A stretch of DNA of 9,182 nucleotides from positions 1 through 9,182 of the forward strand of contig CALLME010000299.1 of assembly GCA_938007945.1 (NCBI GenBank), read 5' to 3'. The notes under the pieces were generated by a model. The model worked only from the letters and a program-made list of their open reading frames with translations, had not been told where the DNA came from and made no database searches. This DNA is from an uncultured Caulobacterales bacterium. Its GTDB lineage: Bacteria > Pseudomonadota > Alphaproteobacteria > Caulobacterales > Maricaulaceae. Both the position numbers and the translations under genes were made by a program. Below are positions 7,789 through 9,182 of the stretch, in pieces (within the stretch, counting starts at the first letter, position 1; each line of letters opens with the position of its first letter).

Positions 7789-7792
7789 AGCC

Positions 7793-9037
7793 ATGCGGTC
7801 TAAGTATTTTGATATTCCACTTTTGCTACTTGTTTTAATCGCAGCGGTGCTCGCCTTTGCCTTTTGGGCGATGGGGCTTTCAGGTTTGACAGAACCTTTG
7901 CGTATGGGAGATATTTATCTCACCAAGTCCATAGCGGCGCTCGCCAAAGACGCACTCTTTGTCCCGCTTAAACCCGTCATGTATGCGCTCATCATATTGT
8001 CTATTGGAGCCTCCATTGCGATTTCGCGCGGCGGTATGGGCGCGAAGTTTTTGCGCGTGCTTGGCTTCTTCATCGGCTTCTCACTTATCGGGGTCGTTGT
8101 TGCGGTCATAGCGCATACGCTTTTCCCAATTAATGTGTTTGAGACCCCTAAACAATTGGGCCTCAAAGGCAGCGGGACGGTGGACCCCATTCCGTTTATG
8201 CAAAAAATTTACGGCGTTGTGACAAGCCCGCTCATGATTTCTATCTATGCGGGGATTTTATTAGGCCGCGCGCTTAAACGGCTTGAAGCGCAACATCCTG
8301 GCATTGGACAGCAAGCCGATATCGTGTCCGATATGTTCATTAAAGGCTTCATCAAATTTCTTTGGATTACAATTCCACTGGCAGTCTTTGGCTCACTTAC
8401 GCTTGCGCTTGACCGTCCAGGTGGATGGGAAACGTTAAAAATGCTCGGCAATATCATTCCTGTTTATATTGGCTCTATGGCAGTTGTTTGGGTGCTGATG
8501 GTGTTTATTAGCTCACGTATTCTAGGACACGGTCTCGGCTTTATGGGCCGCGCCCTCGTGCCGCAAGCTGTTGTGGCAATTGCCACGAGTTCAAGCATGG
8601 CGACCTTGCCCGCGACGCGGATTGCGTGTGATCAACTCGGCGCAAATGCAGATGAAGCGACCCCTTTTTATACGGTTGGCGCCACGATTAATATGGTCGG
8701 CACATTGATGGGGCTGACATTGATTTCACTTTACGGTATGCAGGCCTATGGTATTGATATCACTATGGCTGACCGCTTTATGGTGGCGTTCCAGTCCATG
8801 GTTTACGCGACGTCTGCGGCAGGCGTGCCAAGTTCCTCAATTGTACTGATACAAGAACTATTAACGAGCCAGAGAGTGTCCGCAGATTTTGCGGCTTATA
8901 TCACAACGATTATTATCACGATTGATACGCTGCTTCTTGACCGTATGCGCACCATGCTCAACACGCAATCTGACAGTATGAGTACAGCGAATGGGCTTAA
9001 AATTTATTATAAGACGCCCAAGACTTTGGTGGACTGA
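7793..9037 (+). CDS. SDF/DAACS-family dicarboxylate or amino acid:cation symporter
   Basis: A 414-residue inner-membrane protein of the glutamate/dicarboxylate symporter fold (GltPh, GltP, DctA relatives). Visible hallmarks: the HP1 serine-rich tip SSSMATLP (266-273), the TM7 motif GATINMVGT (296-304), the HP2 tip AAGVPSSSIV (342-351) and TM8 DRMRTMLN...D (383-394), which retains the residues equivalent to GltPh Asp394, Arg397, Asn401 and Asp405 for substrate and cation binding. The family imports acidic amino acids or C4-dicarboxylates with Na+ or H+. Departures are notable: the NMDGT Asp (GltPh Asp312, a Na+ ligand) is Val302 here, the usually glycine-rich HP2 tip is SSS, and an extra Leu separates the two TM8 Asp residues (DTLLLD). 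Substrate and coupling ion are therefore uncertain. The start at ATG 7793 follows a GGGG Shine-Dalgarno. A terminator lies upstream, so transcription likely starts in 7750-7790, although I cannot point to a clear promoter. The next gene starts one base after the stop. Confidence 0.9.
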   Translation: MRSKYFDIPLLLLVLIAAVLAFAFWAMGLSGLTEPLRMGDIYLTKSIAALAKDALFVPLKPVMYALIILSIGASIAISRGGMGAKFLRVLGFFIGFSLIGVVVAVIAHTLFPINVFETPKQLGLKGSGTVDPIPFMQKIYGVVTSPLMISIYAGILLGRALKRLEAQHPGIGQQADIVSDMFIKGFIKFLWITIPLAVFGSLTLALDRPGGWETLKMLGNIIPVYIGSMAVVWVLMVFISSRILGHGLGFMGRALVPQAVVAIATSSSMATLPATRIACDQLGANADEATPFYTVGATINMVGTLMGLTLISLYGMQAYGIDITMADRFMVAFQSMVYATSAAGVPSSSIVLIQELLTSQRVSADFAAYITTIIITIDTLLLDRMRTMLNTQSDSMSTANGLKIYYKTPKTLVD

Positions 9038-9038
9038 T

Positions 9039-9182
9039 ATGCGCAGACTACTTGCCCTCAGCGCCGCTTTTGCACTGGCTTCATGCGGAGATAAACCTGC
9101 TGAGCTATCACCTGTTATCTCGACGCCGCAAGGGTCTGTGCAAGGCGTTGTCACAGAGAGCGGATTTCACAATTTCAAAGGC
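9039..9182 (+). CDS. Putative type B carboxylesterase lipoprotein, 3' partial
   Basis: Only the first 48 residues are in the window. They begin with a lipoprotein signal peptide (MRRLLALSAAFALASC; lipobox LASC, Cys16), followed by a short polar linker and then ISTPQGSVQGVVTESGFHNFKG. The pattern of a T-x-x-G-x-V-x-G strand leading to F-x-G is the opening of carboxylesterase/lipase type B (alpha/beta hydrolase) proteins, which usually continue as GIPYA. The family hydrolyses carboxylic esters; here it would act in the periplasm or at the outer membrane. The ATG is one base past the symporter TGA, with only a weak GGTGG (9028-9032) as Shine-Dalgarno, so translational coupling is likely. The catalytic Ser, Glu and His lie outside the window, so activity cannot be judged. 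Lipoprotein nature is fairly sure; the esterase call rests on a short match. Confidence 0.72.
   Translation, partial: MRRLLALSAAFALASCGDKPAELSPVISTPQGSVQGVVTESGFHNFKG

Noticed and set aside
7781..7792. TTG at 7781 as the start of the symporter
   Set aside because: It would put the GGGGAC Shine-Dalgarno inside the gene. ATG 7793 has the right spacing, and the extra residues add nothing conserved.

Overview
The window carries six protein genes, all on the + strand, with little non-coding DNA. It looks like chromosome of a free-living Gram-negative heterotroph. Two predicted secreted lipoproteins, strong Shine-Dalgarno sequences (AAGGAGG and GGGG-type) and an Aas-like acyl-ACP synthetase all fit that. 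An alphaproteobacterium (Hyphomonadales/Caulobacterales-like) is my guess from the overall flavour of the proteins. No rRNA, tRNA or marker gene is present to prove it.

Region 1-3104 is a lipid-activation pair. It begins with an acyl-CoA synthetase (ANL superfamily) cut by the left window edge. The stop codon of this gene overlaps by one base (TGATG) the start of a second ANL enzyme, which closely resembles the acyl-ACP synthetase half of Escherichia coli Aas but has no PlsC acyltransferase half. The overlap implies co-translation.

Region 3105-5337 is a 121-bp regulatory gap with several short dyads, then a 703-residue transporter. This protein is an APC-superfamily amino acid permease joined to a cytoplasmic tail that I read as a PTS EIIA type-2-like domain followed by an RCK_C (TrkA-C) ligand-binding domain. 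The gene looks more AT-rich than its neighbours.

Region 5338-7749 is a prolyl oligopeptidase (S9A) made as a lipoprotein, with a perfect Shine-Dalgarno and a textbook intrinsic terminator behind it. Region 7750-9182 starts a new unit: an SDF/DAACS-type carboxylate or amino acid symporter with unusual substitutions in the cation-coupling motif, followed one base later by the start of a lipoprotein that looks like a type B carboxylesterase, cut by the right edge.

A shared theme is nutrient scavenging. Surface or periplasmic hydrolases (peptidase, esterase) sit next to inner-membrane uptake systems (amino acid permease, carboxylate symporter), and acyl-activating enzymes lie upstream. The functional links are inference from neighbourhood. 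I see no mobile element, CRISPR array, phage gene or RNA gene, and nothing that is clearly an undescribed system. The most interesting items are the three-domain permease, the altered symporter motif and the symporter-esterase coupling.
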